DNA of 64,000 nt. Source: Hymenobacter jeongseonensis (lineage in GTDB: Bacteria; Bacteroidota; Bacteroidia; Cytophagales; Hymenobacteraceae). Of the stretch, positions 34,744 to 45,342 are shown piece by piece. The notes beneath the pieces are model-generated. The model searched no databases. It was not told where the DNA came from and was given only the letters and a program-made list of their open reading frames with translations. The position numbers were made by a program, and so were the translations under genes. Within the stretch, counting starts at the first letter, position 1; each line of letters starts with the position of its first letter. Location: the NCBI RefSeq assembly GCF_015694725.1, contig NZ_JADQDQ010000004.1:1-64000 (forward strand), given 5' to 3'.

Positions 34744-35579
34744 TGCTGGGCTGGTAGTTGCATTGGGTTAAAATACTGTGAAGTTTGTATTATGCGTTGA
34801 TTGTGAAATGGTTGAAATTTGCAGGATGAGCTTTGTTAGCAGGATGTGATGGTTTTTGTGCTTTGATATACAACTGAATAAATTTTAAAATACGACTTAG
34901 ATAACTATAAAATCGGAACTAGTATACTCCTGGTATTAGCCCCAACAGTTCGTAGCGGATTGCTATTTAAGCAGAACCAATCATCCACATCCTTTAAGGG
35001 AAGGACGAGATGTATTAATAAAATAATTAAAAAAAATATTGAAAAAGTATTGCAAAAAGAGAATAAAAGAGCTACATTAGACTATTGTCAAAAGACGTTC
35101 TACGCTCTTTTGTACTCGAAAATTTATAAAAGCTGAGCTGTTAACAATTGCTATTCTCGTTGCCCAATTTAAGGGCGGATTACCTGATAGAACTGCCAGT
35201 CTTGGCCCCGGCGTAGCCGGAATACGCGTCGTGCTGTTCGCGTCCTTTACTACCAATTAAAGCTATTCGTAGAGAGGCCCCATTCAAATTCGGTTTTGGG
35301 TTTTTCCATGGCCTTCGGCTGTGGAACGGGGCTTTTTTGCCCTGTGAGTTAGGCACTACAACGGCGGCAGCTACGTCGCACGCCTCCGTCTACCGCCCCT
35401 TGGTGGTCCGTTTCGAACGCTGGTTTTAACCCCAAACATTCTTTCCGCTATTGAATATGAAACTTACATTTCACTCACCAGGCTTTTTGCAGGCCCGGCC
35501 TTCCGGTACCCCTGCCGAGAGTAGTTATCCCCTAGGAGCAATTATCGCAGAACGAAGCGGCGGCCAGTCCAGAGGAATA
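34744..35579 (+). other. Long non-coding stretch with candidate structured RNA
   Basis: 836 bases without a convincing gene. Bases 34780-35110 are very AT-rich (promoter-like). From about 35150 to 35340 GC-rich segments can pair: CCGGCGTAGCCGG near 35212, and GGCCCC near 35277 with GGGGC near 35330, the latter directly followed by TTTTTT. The final part resembles an intrinsic terminator after a 150-200 nt transcript. It could be a small RNA, or a leader that controls the T9SS gene at 35580 by early termination. No riboswitch consensus is recognised. Confidence 0.4.
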
Positions 35580-38480
35580 ATGGGGCCTAGCAGTTGGCTG
35601 CGCTTTCTGATAGTCGTCATTACCGCGCTGCTGTTTGCCGGGCAAACAATGGCGCAGTCCTCATTCGATTTGCCTGACCCGGACCGCTGTACCTCGAAGG
35701 ACCTGGAAATTGTTTCCGCCTCCATTGGCGGAGCGGGGTGTTCGACTTGCGACCCTACCAACGACGACCCCATAACGGCCCCGCTCACAATTGCTATCAA
35801 TAACAAAACGGGGTCGGAACGGACCTCGTTTGCTTTTTTTGGCACCTTGGTGATTACCCATGCAAACGGAACGACTACTGAATCGGACATAACGGGTTGC
35901 GTTGGGCCGGTGCCTCCCATGCAGATAACCTCGTTTACGACCGGACAAAACGGAGTAACGCTACCTTCTATTACCTACGTCTGCGGCGATGCCATAAATA
36001 TCGAAAATGTGTTTCTGGCTTGGACGGATGCTTCCGATGGCGAAGCCAGACAATGCCCGCTGGACCCCTCCAAAATTGCTCCTAAATGCGGCACGGCTGA
36101 TGTGATTCCCGTGAGGGCCCCCGTGCCCACGCCGGGTGTGACGGTGGTTAACAACTGCAACGGCACCTCTACGCTGACGGCGACCGGGGTCACGGGCACG
36201 TTGCTGTGGAGCACGGGCGCCACCACGCCTTCCATCACGGTTAACTCGGCGGGTGCCTACACCGTGGTACAGACCGTGAACGGCTGCCCCAGCTTGGCTG
36301 GCTCGGGCACGGCAGCACCCAAAACCACCCCCACCGTTACGCCCGGCAGCTACGGGCCGTACTGCGTGGGCGACGCGGCCGTCACCCTGGGCGGCAGCCC
36401 CGCGGGCGGCACCTGGACTGGCACGGGCGTCAGCCTGGTGAACGGCGCTTATCTATTTACTCCCAGCACGGCGGGCACTTTTGTCCTTACCTATGCGGTG
36501 CCCGCTACCAGCACCACCTGCGCCAACAGCAACACGACTTCCATCCTTGTTAAGCCCGTCGCCACCGTCACCACCGGCAGCTATGGGCCCTACTGCATTA
36601 CGGCGGCGGCAGTCACACTAAACGGTAGTCCCGCGGGCGGTACCTGGAGCGGCCCCGGGGTGAGCCTGGTGAGCGGGGTTTACAAATTTACTCCGAGCAC
36701 GGCAGGTGCCGGCACGCATACGCTCACCTATTCCGTGCCGACTACCAATTCGGCCTGCGCCAATAGCGCGAGCACATCCGTGACGGTTTTGCCGCTGGCT
36801 ACAGCCAATCCGCCCAGCTACGGCCCCTTCTGCATCAATGCGGCGTCGGTTACTTTGGCGGCGGGCGGCACCTGGAGCGGCCCGGGCGTGAGCGAATCGG
36901 GTGGCGTGTACACGTTCTCGCCGGCCACGGCGGGCGCCGGCACGCACACGCTCACCTACACGGTAGCAGCCACCAACTCAGCCTGCGCCAACAGCGGCAC
37001 CACCACGGTTAAGGTGAAACCGCTAGCTACTGTCTCGACTGGCACCTACGGACCGTTGTGCGTGGGAGGTGCTCCGATTACCTTGGGCGGCAGCCCCGCA
37101 GGCGGCACTTGGAGCGGAACGGGCGTGAGCCTGGTGAGCGGGGTCTACCAGTTCAATCCAACTACCGCTGGCACCTTCACGCTCACTTACTCGGTACCTG
37201 CAGGGAGCTACACCTGCGCCAACAGTGCCACCACCACCATTAAAGTAAGGTCCTTGGCCACCGTAACTCCCGGCACCTACGGGCCGCTGTGTGTGGGCGG
37301 TGCCCCGATTACGTTGGGCGGCAACCCCGCGGGTGGCACTTGGAGCGGAACGGGCGTCAGCCTGGTGAACGGCGCTTACCAATTCACTCCCAGTACGGTG
37401 GGCACCTTTGTCCTTACCTATGCGGTGCCTGGGGCGAACTACACCTGCGCCAACAGCGGCACCACCAGCATTAAGGTGAGGCCACTGGCCACTGTTACTA
37501 CCGGTAGCTACGGCCCGCTGTGCCTGAGCGACGCGGCCATCACCTTAACGGGCTCGCCCGCGGGTGGCACCTGGAGCGGAACGGGCGTGAGCCTGGTGAG
37601 CGGAATTTACCGATTTAACCCCGGCACGGCCGGCGTGGGCACCTTCGCGCTCACCTACTCAGTGCCCACCACTAATTACACCTGCGCCAACAGCGGTACC
37701 ACCAGCATTACGGTGAATTCCTGTAACCCCTACCAAGGCTGCACTCTGGGCTACTGGAAGAACCACACCAACCGCTGGAGCTGCTATATTTCTACAGGTA
37801 CCTACGCTACTAAGTATGGAGCCGTATTTGGCAACGGTACCGTAGAAACGTATAATGCTTCGAATCCTGATTCCGATGCCGATGGCATTCCTTATTCGAT
37901 TGAGAAGCTTACGCTCCTGCAAGCCCTTAACCTAGGTGGTGGCGGGGTTTATAACCTTGCTCGCCAGTCGGTAGCCGCAGTGCTCAATGCTTGCAGCAGA
38001 AACAGCGCCACGGTGAGCAACCGGGTAAACTATCCGCTCAGCAAGGCCCAGGTTATTCAGAAAGTCAACGCGGCTTACCTAGCTGGTGGCACTGCTCCAG
38101 GCTTCATGGCTACCTATCTGGACAAGCTGAACAACGCCGGTTGCCCCTTGGGTGGCACATCGGCCACTACGTCGGCTAGCGCGACGCTGATTGATGAGCC
38201 CGGCGCAGCAGCCCAGGCCACTAGCCGGATGAGCATCTTCCCAAACCCCTTCACGGATAAAGCTTCCATCGAGTTCACTCTTGCCAATTCGGAGCACTAC
38301 ACCGTGCAGGTACTGGATGTGAGCGGCCGGGTGGTGAGCAAGGTAGCAGCGGGCCTGGCCGAAGCGGGCACGGCGTACCGCTTCCAGCTCTCGCGCGACA
38401 ACCTTTCGGCCGGGGTGTACCTCGTGCGCCTGACCACCGACCGGACCACGCAGACCCAGCGCTTGATATTGAATAAGTAA
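35580..38480 (+). CDS. Large T9SS-secreted repeat protein with GYWKNH domain
   Basis: 966 residues from MGPSSWLRFLIVVITALLFA, a clean signal peptide (cleavage after AQS); AGAGGAAT precedes this ATG, and the frame from 35451 would put 43 odd residues before it. Residues ~40-230 are Cys-containing beta structure. Six repeats of about 76 residues follow (roughly 36328-37720), each with YGPxCxxxAxxTLxGSPAGG, TWSGTGVSLV and a CANSxTT end, so the Cys pair may form a disulfide in each. Next is the CTLGYWKNHTNRWSCY domain (~residues 715-850), known in many secreted proteins. The last ~85 residues are a T9SS signal (MSIFPNPFTDKASIEF). A surface adhesin or matrix protein is likely. Confidence 0.88.
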   Translation: MGPSSWLRFLIVVITALLFAGQTMAQSSFDLPDPDRCTSKDLEIVSASIGGAGCSTCDPTNDDPITAPLTIAINNKTGSERTSFAFFGTLVITHANGTTTESDITGCVGPVPPMQITSFTTGQNGVTLPSITYVCGDAINIENVFLAWTDASDGEARQCPLDPSKIAPKCGTADVIPVRAPVPTPGVTVVNNCNGTSTLTATGVTGTLLWSTGATTPSITVNSAGAYTVVQTVNGCPSLAGSGTAAPKTTPTVTPGSYGPYCVGDAAVTLGGSPAGGTWTGTGVSLVNGAYLFTPSTAGTFVLTYAVPATSTTCANSNTTSILVKPVATVTTGSYGPYCITAAAVTLNGSPAGGTWSGPGVSLVSGVYKFTPSTAGAGTHTLTYSVPTTNSACANSASTSVTVLPLATANPPSYGPFCINAASVTLAAGGTWSGPGVSESGGVYTFSPATAGAGTHTLTYTVAATNSACANSGTTTVKVKPLATVSTGTYGPLCVGGAPITLGGSPAGGTWSGTGVSLVSGVYQFNPTTAGTFTLTYSVPAGSYTCANSATTTIKVRSLATVTPGTYGPLCVGGAPITLGGNPAGGTWSGTGVSLVNGAYQFTPSTVGTFVLTYAVPGANYTCANSGTTSIKVRPLATVTTGSYGPLCLSDAAITLTGSPAGGTWSGTGVSLVSGIYRFNPGTAGVGTFALTYSVPTTNYTCANSGTTSITVNSCNPYQGCTLGYWKNHTNRWSCYISTGTYATKYGAVFGNGTVETYNASNPDSDADGIPYSIEKLTLLQALNLGGGGVYNLARQSVAAVLNACSRNSATVSNRVNYPLSKAQVIQKVNAAYLAGGTAPGFMATYLDKLNNAGCPLGGTSATTSASATLIDEPGAAAQATSRMSIFPNPFTDKASIEFTLANSEHYTVQVLDVSGRVVSKVAAGLAEAGTAYRFQLSRDNLSAGVYLVRLTTDRTTQTQRLILNK
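36328..37720 (+). repeat. Six in-frame tandem repeats of about 230 bp
   Basis: Each unit begins with a codon run for TxGxYGPxC and contains GGCACCTGGAGCGG-type sequence. DNA identity is high in places, so the array may expand or shrink by recombination. It lies wholly inside the 35580-38480 gene. Confidence 0.8.
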
Positions 38481-38497
38481 CCGAGCGCAGGGTCATC

Positions 38498-38533
38498 AAA
38501 AAAGCCGGCAACTACCCAGTTGCCGGCTTTTTT
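38498..38533 (+). terminator. Terminator of the T9SS repeat protein
   Basis: AAAAAAGCCGGCAACT-ACCC-AGTTGCCGGCTTTTTT. Confidence 0.93.
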
Positions 38534-38672
38534 GTGCGCTTGGCTTTGCCCTCTCCTGGAAATCAGTGTGTGCCAACGCAGCCATCCACTTGAGTCAACG
38601 CAGCAGTTGCGCCGCTTCGGCTGCGCTCAGCAGCACAGGCATGGAGCCATTGCCAACTTGGCCCGCCGCGCG

Positions 38673-39041
38673 TTAAGGCAGGCGCTTCAGGCCGATTACC
38701 CCGATGATAATCAAGCTGGTAAACAGCAAGTGTTGCAGGGTGAAGGGCTGCTTGAGTACGAAGGTATCGACCACCTTCAGTCCCACTACGGCCAGCGCCA
38801 TCCACGCGGCGTAGGCGGTAGCGGTGGGGATGTGGCGCATGGCCAGCGATAAGAAAATGACGTTGCCCAGCCCAAACCCGATGTAGGCCAGCAGCGGCAC
38901 CACCGGCGTTAGGCCGGCCGGCTGCTGGGTGAAGGAATGAAGCCAGTTTACTTGCTTGATTTCCTGCATGTTCAATGCTTTCAAGCTATACGTCCAGCAC
39001 ACTTCCAGCATGGAGGCCACGAATAAATAAAGCCAAGGCAT
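38673..39041 (-). CDS. SMR-family drug/metabolite exporter
   Basis: 122 residues from MPWLYLFVASMLEVCWTYSL. Four hydrophobic segments and the membrane Glu near residue 14 (in SMLEVCW) match the EmrE/QacE family of small proton-coupled exporters. TATAYAAWMALAVVG and LLFTSLIIIGVIGLK are the later helices. It is encoded 30 bases past the fatty acid hydroxylase gene in the same direction, possibly one transcript. Confidence 0.87.
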   Translation of the reverse strand: MPWLYLFVASMLEVCWTYSLKALNMQEIKQVNWLHSFTQQPAGLTPVVPLLAYIGFGLGNVIFLSLAMRHIPTATAYAAWMALAVVGLKVVDTFVLKQPFTLQHLLFTSLIIIGVIGLKRLP

Positions 39042-39071
39042 AGAGCAGAGCAAAAAAGAAAACCGTGCGAA

Positions 39072-39986
39072 TCAAACCGCTGCTTTGGACGAATTGGCGG
39101 CGGCGGGCACCGGCGGGGCGGCCGCGCGGCGGGGCTTAACAAAGCTACGCACGCGCCGCCCCAGCAGCGGGAGCGCCAGCAGGTAGCGCCGCAGCGCGGG
39201 GTAGCGCCGGCGCAGCCCCCGCTCATCGAAGCGCTTCACGGAGAAGACGTGCTGCAGGAAATAATCCTTGGGAAAATCGTAATACAAGCCCCATTTCAGG
39301 GGCTTATGGCCCGGCAAATAGGCGGTGCCAAACAGCCAGTCCCAGAAAGCAAACTTGGTGGAGAAGTTGGCGTGGAACACTTCCTTGTGGTCGGCGTGGT
39401 GCCACAAATGCATTTCGGGGCCGTTGAAAAAGTACTGCAGCCGGCCCGAGCGCACGTCAATATTAGCGTGAATGTAGATGCCCCACACGGCATCAATCAA
39501 CGCCTTAATGGGCACCACTACCGGGTCGGCTCCCAGCAAAATGATGGGCGCAAACTCAATGGTTTGGTTGATGAGAATCTCAACGGCGTGCGAGCGGGAG
39601 CCCGCCAGCCAGTCCACCTGCTTGCCGGAATGGTGGGCTTCGTGGGTGCGCCACAGCACCGGGTTGTGGTGCTGCCAGCGGTGAAACCAGTAGATGTAGA
39701 AGTCGTGCGTTATCAGGAAAAACAACACCTGCACCCACACCGGCCAACCGGTGACGAGGTGCAGCTTCGAGAACTCAAAACGCTGGTCGAGCGGCAGGAT
39801 GAGATAGTCGAAGATGATGATTTTCAGCAGGAAGCTTTGCACGAAGGTGTAGAGCACCAAGTCGGTCCAGAAACCTTCGCGAAAAAAGGGCAGCCCCTTG
39901 CGGTACGGAAAAAACCGCTCCAGCATAATTACCACGGCCACCCAGCCCAGCAGTATGGCCGTGGTGATGAGTTCGACGTGTTGCAT
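39072..39986 (-). CDS. Fatty acid hydroxylase/sterol desaturase family protein
   Basis: 304 residues from MQHVELITTAILLG; a longer frame runs into the REP-like hairpin at 40018 and is rejected. The di-iron histidine boxes are HDFYIYWFHRWQHH, HEAHHS and HLWHHADHK, with membrane segments before them. The family hydroxylates or desaturates lipid chains or sterol-like molecules, so it probably modifies membrane lipids. It lies downstream of the sugar cluster, separated by the REP-like hairpin. Confidence 0.9.
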   Translation of the reverse strand: MQHVELITTAILLGWVAVVIMLERFFPYRKGLPFFREGFWTDLVLYTFVQSFLLKIIIFDYLILPLDQRFEFSKLHLVTGWPVWVQVLFFLITHDFYIYWFHRWQHHNPVLWRTHEAHHSGKQVDWLAGSRSHAVEILINQTIEFAPIILLGADPVVVPIKALIDAVWGIYIHANIDVRSGRLQYFFNGPEMHLWHHADHKEVFHANFSTKFAFWDWLFGTAYLPGHKPLKWGLYYDFPKDYFLQHVFSVKRFDERGLRRRYPALRRYLLALPLLGRRVRSFVKPRRAAAPPVPAAANSSKAAV

Positions 39987-40017
39987 GGGTTGGTGAAAAT
40001 GGAGCAAGTAATTACGT

Positions 40018-40119
40018 CTGTCATCCTGCGCCCAGCGAAGGACCTTATCACGCTCGCGCCGTTTGTGATACGACAACGTTCAGACATGAGGAGGTCCTTC
40101 GCTGGGCGCAGGATGACAG
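40018..40119. repeat. REP-like hairpin 3
   Basis: CTGTCATCCTGCGCCCAGCG and the inverse CGCTGGGCGCAGGATGACAG, a 30 bp near-perfect inverted pair with inner AAGGACC. This copy has the 'CATCCTG/GGACC' variant arms. Confidence 0.85.
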
Positions 40120-40140
40120 CCGTGAAAACAACCAAACCGT

Positions 40141-41031
40141 TTATTCGTTGTTCGGCGTCAGCTCGCGCCGTAGGCGGCGACGGGGTTCCAACTCGCTGTC
40201 GTAAACCCGTTTAACGCCGTCGCCGAAGGCCGCTTCCACGTCGCGAATGTCGCGCACCATCTTGGCCATGCCGCCGGGTTCCACCGAGGCGGCGTGGTCG
40301 GAGCCCCACATGGCGCGGTCGAGGGTGAAGTGGCGCTCCACGAAGCAGGCGCCCAGGGCCACGGCTGCCACGGTGGTGGCCAGGCCGGTTTCGTGTCCGG
40401 AGTAGCCAATGGGCGTGGCCGGAAACAGGGCCTGCAGGGCCGGCACCATGCGCAGGTTCAACTCCTGCGGCGGGCAGGGGTAGGCCGAGGTTGAATGCGC
40501 GATGAGCAACTTGTCATATCCCACCCATTCCACGGCCTGCGTGATTTCGTTGAGGGTCGACATGCCGGTGCTCAGCATGAGGGGGCGACCGGTGTTGCGC
40601 ACCCGGTCCAGCAGGGGCCGGTCGGTGAGCGAGGCAGACGCCATTTTATACAGCACCGGCTGAAACTGCTCGATGAAATCCACCGAAGGCTCGTCCCAAC
40701 AAGAGGCAAACCACGCGATGCCCAGCGCCCGGCAGTAGTCGTCAATGGCCGTGTACTCGTCCACTCCGAACTCGGTGCGGCGCTTGTAGTCGATGTAGCT
40801 CATGCGGCCCCAGGGCGTGTCGCGCTGTTTTTCCCATTGGTCTTTGGGCACGCACAGCTCCGGTGTGCGCTTCTGAAACTTCACGGCGTCGCAGCCCGCC
40901 CGCGCGGCTTCGGCAATGAGTTGCTTGGCCAACTCCACCGAGCCGTTGTGGTTGATGCCAATCTCGGCGATGATGTAGGTGGGGTGACCGGGTCCAATGA
41001 ACCGGTCTTTTCCGATTTCGACAGCGTGCAT
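40141..41031 (-). CDS. NeuB-like sialic-acid-type synthase without SAF domain
   Basis: 296 residues; typical NeuB is ~345 with a C-terminal SAF domain that is missing here (the end is KRVYDSELEPRRRLRRELTP). The TIM-barrel signatures are clear: YIIAEIGINHNGSVE, AVKFQKRTPE, LMLSTGMSTLNEI, HSTSAYPCPPQELNLRM and IGYSGHETGL. The family joins a phosphoenolpyruvate-derived three-carbon unit to an aldehyde sugar to form a nonulosonic acid (sialic, legionaminic or pseudaminic type). It is the last gene of the eight-gene cluster; its substrate probably comes from the upstream genes. Confidence 0.87.
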   Translation of the reverse strand: MHAVEIGKDRFIGPGHPTYIIAEIGINHNGSVELAKQLIAEAARAGCDAVKFQKRTPELCVPKDQWEKQRDTPWGRMSYIDYKRRTEFGVDEYTAIDDYCRALGIAWFASCWDEPSVDFIEQFQPVLYKMASASLTDRPLLDRVRNTGRPLMLSTGMSTLNEITQAVEWVGYDKLLIAHSTSAYPCPPQELNLRMVPALQALFPATPIGYSGHETGLATTVAAVALGACFVERHFTLDRAMWGSDHAASVEPGGMAKMVRDIRDVEAAFGDGVKRVYDSELEPRRRLRRELTPNNE

Positions 41032-41084
41032 AGCGGGGGGTAAGGCGTTCGGGAAAGGATGAAAGCGAGGGACTAGGGAAGCGG

Positions 41085-41642
41085 TTAGGAGAGGCTGCGT
41101 AGCAGCTGCCGCTCCAGAAAGACGCGTTGTCGGCCCGAATAATCGGGGTTTTGGCTGGCGATGATGAACTCGGCCAACTCCCGGAAGCAGCCGTGGCCGC
41201 CGGGGGTGGTGCAGTGGTAGTGGGCCACGTGGCGGGCAAAATCAGTGGCATCGGCGGGGCAGGCGGCCAGCCCCACCAAGCCCATGATTTCCACGTCGTT
41301 GGTGTCGTCGCCAATGAAGGCTACCTCGTGCGCCTCCAATTGGAAGCGGGTCAGAATGTCGGGTAGCAGCTGCGCTTTGTTGTTGGCGCCCAAGTGCAGC
41401 TCCGTGATGCGCAGCTTGTGGGCTCGCTTCACCACCGAAGGGGAGGTTTCTCCCGTGACGATGCCCGTGGTAATGCCGTGGTTGCGCAGGCGCTCTACGC
41501 CCATGCCGTCGCGGATGGAGAACTGTTTCATTTCTTCACCTTGGGCCGAGTAATAGACGCCGTTATCGGTGAGCACGCCATCGGAGTCGGTGAGCACGAG
41601 CTTGATGTGCCGGGCTTTAGCAGTTAACTGGGCAGTTTCCAT
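41085..41642 (-). CDS. KdsC-like HAD phosphatase
   Basis: 185 residues, the size of KdsC. The nucleophile motif is TDSDGVLTDNGVYYS, with motif III KAQLL and motif IV FIGDDTNDVEIM. KdsC removes phosphate from Kdo-8-P; related enzymes do so for 9-phosphates of nonulosonic acids. It is directly upstream of the NeuB-like gene (53 bases). FAR-HVAHYHCTTPGGHGCFREL is the usual C-terminal stretch. Probably dephosphorylates the synthase product. Confidence 0.9.
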   Translation of the reverse strand: METAQLTAKARHIKLVLTDSDGVLTDNGVYYSAQGEEMKQFSIRDGMGVERLRNHGITTGIVTGETSPSVVKRAHKLRITELHLGANNKAQLLPDILTRFQLEAHEVAFIGDDTNDVEIMGLVGLAACPADATDFARHVAHYHCTTPGGHGCFRELAEFIIASQNPDYSGRQRVFLERQLLRSLS

Positions 41643-41762
41643 AGTCGCAGAGGTATAGATGAGCAGGTAACGATAGAATTGTTGAAAGTAGGGGATTGTC
41701 GTCTAGAAGTAAGTTTATGAAATAGTTATGAAATAATGGGATTGCCTGAAGCAGTGAGAGAA

Positions 41763-42572
41763 TCAAATAGCCGTCCAGCCACCGTCAATCACCAAATTGG
41801 CCCCGGTCATGTAAGCGGAAGCATCTGAGGCCAGAAACACCACAGCCCCTTGATAATCCGTGGCCGCAGCCATGCGGCCCAGCGGCGTCTTGGCGCTGTA
41901 CTGTTGAATAAAAAAAATATCCTGATTGTTTTCGACGCCGCCCGGCGACAGCGTGTTCACCCGCACCCCGCGCTTGCCCCAATACGCGGCCAGGTAGCGC
42001 GTGAAGCTGATAACCGCGCCCTTGGTGGCCGGGTAAGAGGGCGATTTGAAGAAGGTTTGCTCGCCCTGCGCATTCACGTAAATGCTCTGGTCGGGCCCCA
42101 CCAGCCCGTATGTGCTGGCCACGTTGATGATGCTGCCGTGGCCCTGCACCGCCATGGGCGTGCCGAAGACCTGCGCCGCCAGAAAAACGCCGGTCACGTT
42201 CACCTCCAGGGATTTTTGCCAGGTGTCGAGGGGGAAGTTTTCGAACTTCGATAAGTCCGCAGCCAGCGCCGGGTTCTCAAACATGTCGTTGATGGCCGCG
42301 TTGTTCACCAGCACGTCAATATGCCCGAAATGCGCCAGAATTTCATCGCGCGCCACCTCCAGCGACTCGCGGCTCACGACGTTCACCGCCAACGGCAGGT
42401 GCATGCCGCCGGGCAGGTCGGCGGCCACGGCCGCGCAGGCCGCAAAGTTGAGGTCGGCCACCACCACGTTGGCGCCGGCCGCAGCCAAGGCCGCGCAGTG
42501 CTGCTGCCCAATGAGGCCGCAGGCCCCCGTGACGATGGCCGTTTTGTCGGTAAGGTCGAAGAGGTTTACCAA
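41763..42572 (-). CDS. SDR-family oxidoreductase
   Basis: 269 residues. The cofactor motif is TGACGLIGQ, NNAAINDMF follows in the fold's NAG position, the catalytic Tyr/Lys pair is in PSYPATKGAVISF, and IINVASTYGLVG supplies the Ser region. This is a typical NAD(P)-dependent reductase or dehydrogenase. In this cluster it probably oxidises or reduces a hydroxyl in the sugar precursor. Confidence 0.9.
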   Translation of the reverse strand: MVNLFDLTDKTAIVTGACGLIGQQHCAALAAAGANVVVADLNFAACAAVAADLPGGMHLPLAVNVVSRESLEVARDEILAHFGHIDVLVNNAAINDMFENPALAADLSKFENFPLDTWQKSLEVNVTGVFLAAQVFGTPMAVQGHGSIINVASTYGLVGPDQSIYVNAQGEQTFFKSPSYPATKGAVISFTRYLAAYWGKRGVRVNTLSPGGVENNQDIFFIQQYSAKTPLGRMAAATDYQGAVVFLASDASAYMTGANLVIDGGWTAI

Positions 42573-42660
42573 GGTGTTTTAACGAATGGTGAGGTATGGG
42601 TCGTCATGCCGACATGACTTTGAACTTCCTATTATTCGAACTTTCTCTTAACTAAATCTG

Positions 42661-42766
42661 AACGTCATGCTGAGCGGAGTCGAAGCATCTCTACTGCGCA
42701 AGTAATTCAATTGGTAAAAATTAGTGGTGGCACGCGAGATGCTTCGACTGCGCTCAGCATGACGTT
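42661..42766. repeat. REP-like hairpin 4
   Basis: AACGTCATGCTGAGCGGAGT starts the left arm and GCGCTCAGCATGACGTT ends the right arm. The arms are imperfect inside (CTACTGCGC against CACGCGAG). It lies between the SDR and aminotransferase genes. Confidence 0.85.
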
Positions 42767-42800
42767 CTTTATGCTTAGCGTTAGCAGGTGCGTTACCGCG

Positions 42801-44135
<1,335 letters not shown>

Positions 44136-44143
44136 GGGTATTT

Positions 44144-44247
44144 GGTCATCCTGAGCGCAGCGAAGGACCTTATCACGTCCTCGTTGCATGGGTAAGTAAC
44201 TCTGACGAAAGCAGCCGTGATAAGATGCTTCCTTCGTCAGCATGACA
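44144..44247. repeat. REP-like hairpin 5 (hybrid arms)
   Basis: The left arm GGTCATCCTGAGCGCAGCG has AAGGACCTTATCAC inside; the right arm is GTGATAAGATGCTTCC and ends CAGCATGACAG. The two arms belong to different arm variants. Confidence 0.75.
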
Positions 44248-44257
44248 GACGATTTAT

Positions 44258-45208
44258 TTACTCGGCAAACTGGTTCTCCAGAATGGGCCGGGCGGCGAAA
44301 CTCGCGTTGCCCTCGCCCAGCGCCTCCGCAATGCGGCGGGCAATGTGCTGGCCGGTGAAGCCCTCGTGCTCCAGCACGGCGCTCAGGCGGCCGGGCCGGT
44401 ACCACCGTTCCTCCAGCGCCAAGGGCAGCACCCGGGCCGTGAGCTGATTGCGCAGCAACACCTCCGCCAGAATGGAATAGAGCCCGCCGGTGATGAAATG
44501 GTCCTCCACCGTGACGATGAGCGAGCCGCGGCGCACCACGTCGAGCAGCGCGGCCTCGTCAATCGGCTTGAGGCTGCGCAGGTTGACGAGGCCCACCGAT
44601 TTGCCCTGTGCCTGCAGCAACTCGCGCGCCACCAGCGTTTGCTCGAACAGCATGCCGTAGGTGAGAATGGTGACGTCGGTGCCTTCGGCCACGATTTCGG
44701 CCTTGCCCATTTCAAACGGAGCATGCTCGTAGGTGGCGGGCCGCGTGTTGATGCGAACGTAGGCCGGGGCAGGCGAGGCCCAGATGGCGGGCAGCATGGC
44801 CAGCATGTCGGCTTCGTCGGCGGGCGCAAAAACGGTCATGCCGGGGATGCCGCGCATCAAACTCACGTCCTCGATGGCCTGGTGGGTGGGGCCGTTGCCA
44901 TCGGAAAGGAAACCGGGCACGAAGCCGCTCAGCTTCACCGGCAGCTGGCCGATGCCCACGTCGGTGCGGATAAACTCGAACGCCCGCAGCGTGAGGAAGG
45001 TGGCCAGCGCGTGCACCACCGGAATGCGCCCGCGCAGGGCCAGCCCGGCCGCGGCCCCAATCAGGGTTTGCTCCGTGATGCCGGTATCGATGAAGCGCGG
45101 GCCGAGCACGGCGGGCAGGTTGCGGATGAGGGCGCGGTTTTCGGCCGTCATCACCACCAGCCGGTCATCGGCGAGGGCTGTTTCTTTTATCAGTTCTTCG
45201 TAAGTCAT
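44258..45208 (-). CDS. Transketolase C-terminal half (beta-like subunit)
   Basis: 316 residues with the Pyr and C-terminal domains of a split transketolase: FIDTGITEQTLIGAAAGLA, VHALATFLTLRAFEFIRTDVG, GNGPTHQAIEDVSLMRGIPG, PAYVRINTRP and the C-terminal domain AEIVAEGTDVTILTYGMLF. The conserved Glu of the TPP site is in TGITEQT. It is encoded after the N-terminal half, separated by REP-like hairpin 6, so the two chains form one enzyme. It moves a two-carbon unit between sugars. Confidence 0.92.
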   Translation of the reverse strand: MTYEELIKETALADDRLVVMTAENRALIRNLPAVLGPRFIDTGITEQTLIGAAAGLALRGRIPVVHALATFLTLRAFEFIRTDVGIGQLPVKLSGFVPGFLSDGNGPTHQAIEDVSLMRGIPGMTVFAPADEADMLAMLPAIWASPAPAYVRINTRPATYEHAPFEMGKAEIVAEGTDVTILTYGMLFEQTLVARELLQAQGKSVGLVNLRSLKPIDEAALLDVVRRGSLIVTVEDHFITGGLYSILAEVLLRNQLTARVLPLALEERWYRPGRLSAVLEHEGFTGQHIARRIAEALGEGNASFAARPILENQFAE

Positions 45209-45236
45209 GCTATTTGAATCGTTGAGAATCGTACAC

Positions 45237-45325
45237 CGTCATGCTGAGCTTGTCGAAGCATCTCTACCGCGCAAGTAATCAGATTTACTACTGCGGTAGA
45301 GATGCTTCGACAAGCTCAGCATGAC
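45237..45325. repeat. REP-like hairpin 6
   Basis: CGTCATGCTGAGCTTGTCGA and its exact inverse TCGACAAGCTCAGCATGACG, with inner arms TCTCTACCGC/GCGGTAGAGA. It interrupts the transketolase gene pair. Confidence 0.92.
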
Positions 45326-45342
45326 GTTCTGCGTTCGTTCTG

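Noticed and set aside
35150..35340. Known riboswitch, 6S RNA or tmRNA
   Set aside because: None of the conserved boxes for cobalamin, TPP, SAM, 6S or tmRNA is visible; kept only as an unassigned structured candidate.
35451..35579. 43-residue N-terminal extension of the repeat-rich T9SS protein
   Set aside because: It would place the signal peptide internally; the ATG at 35580 with AGAGGAAT upstream gives a normal export signal.
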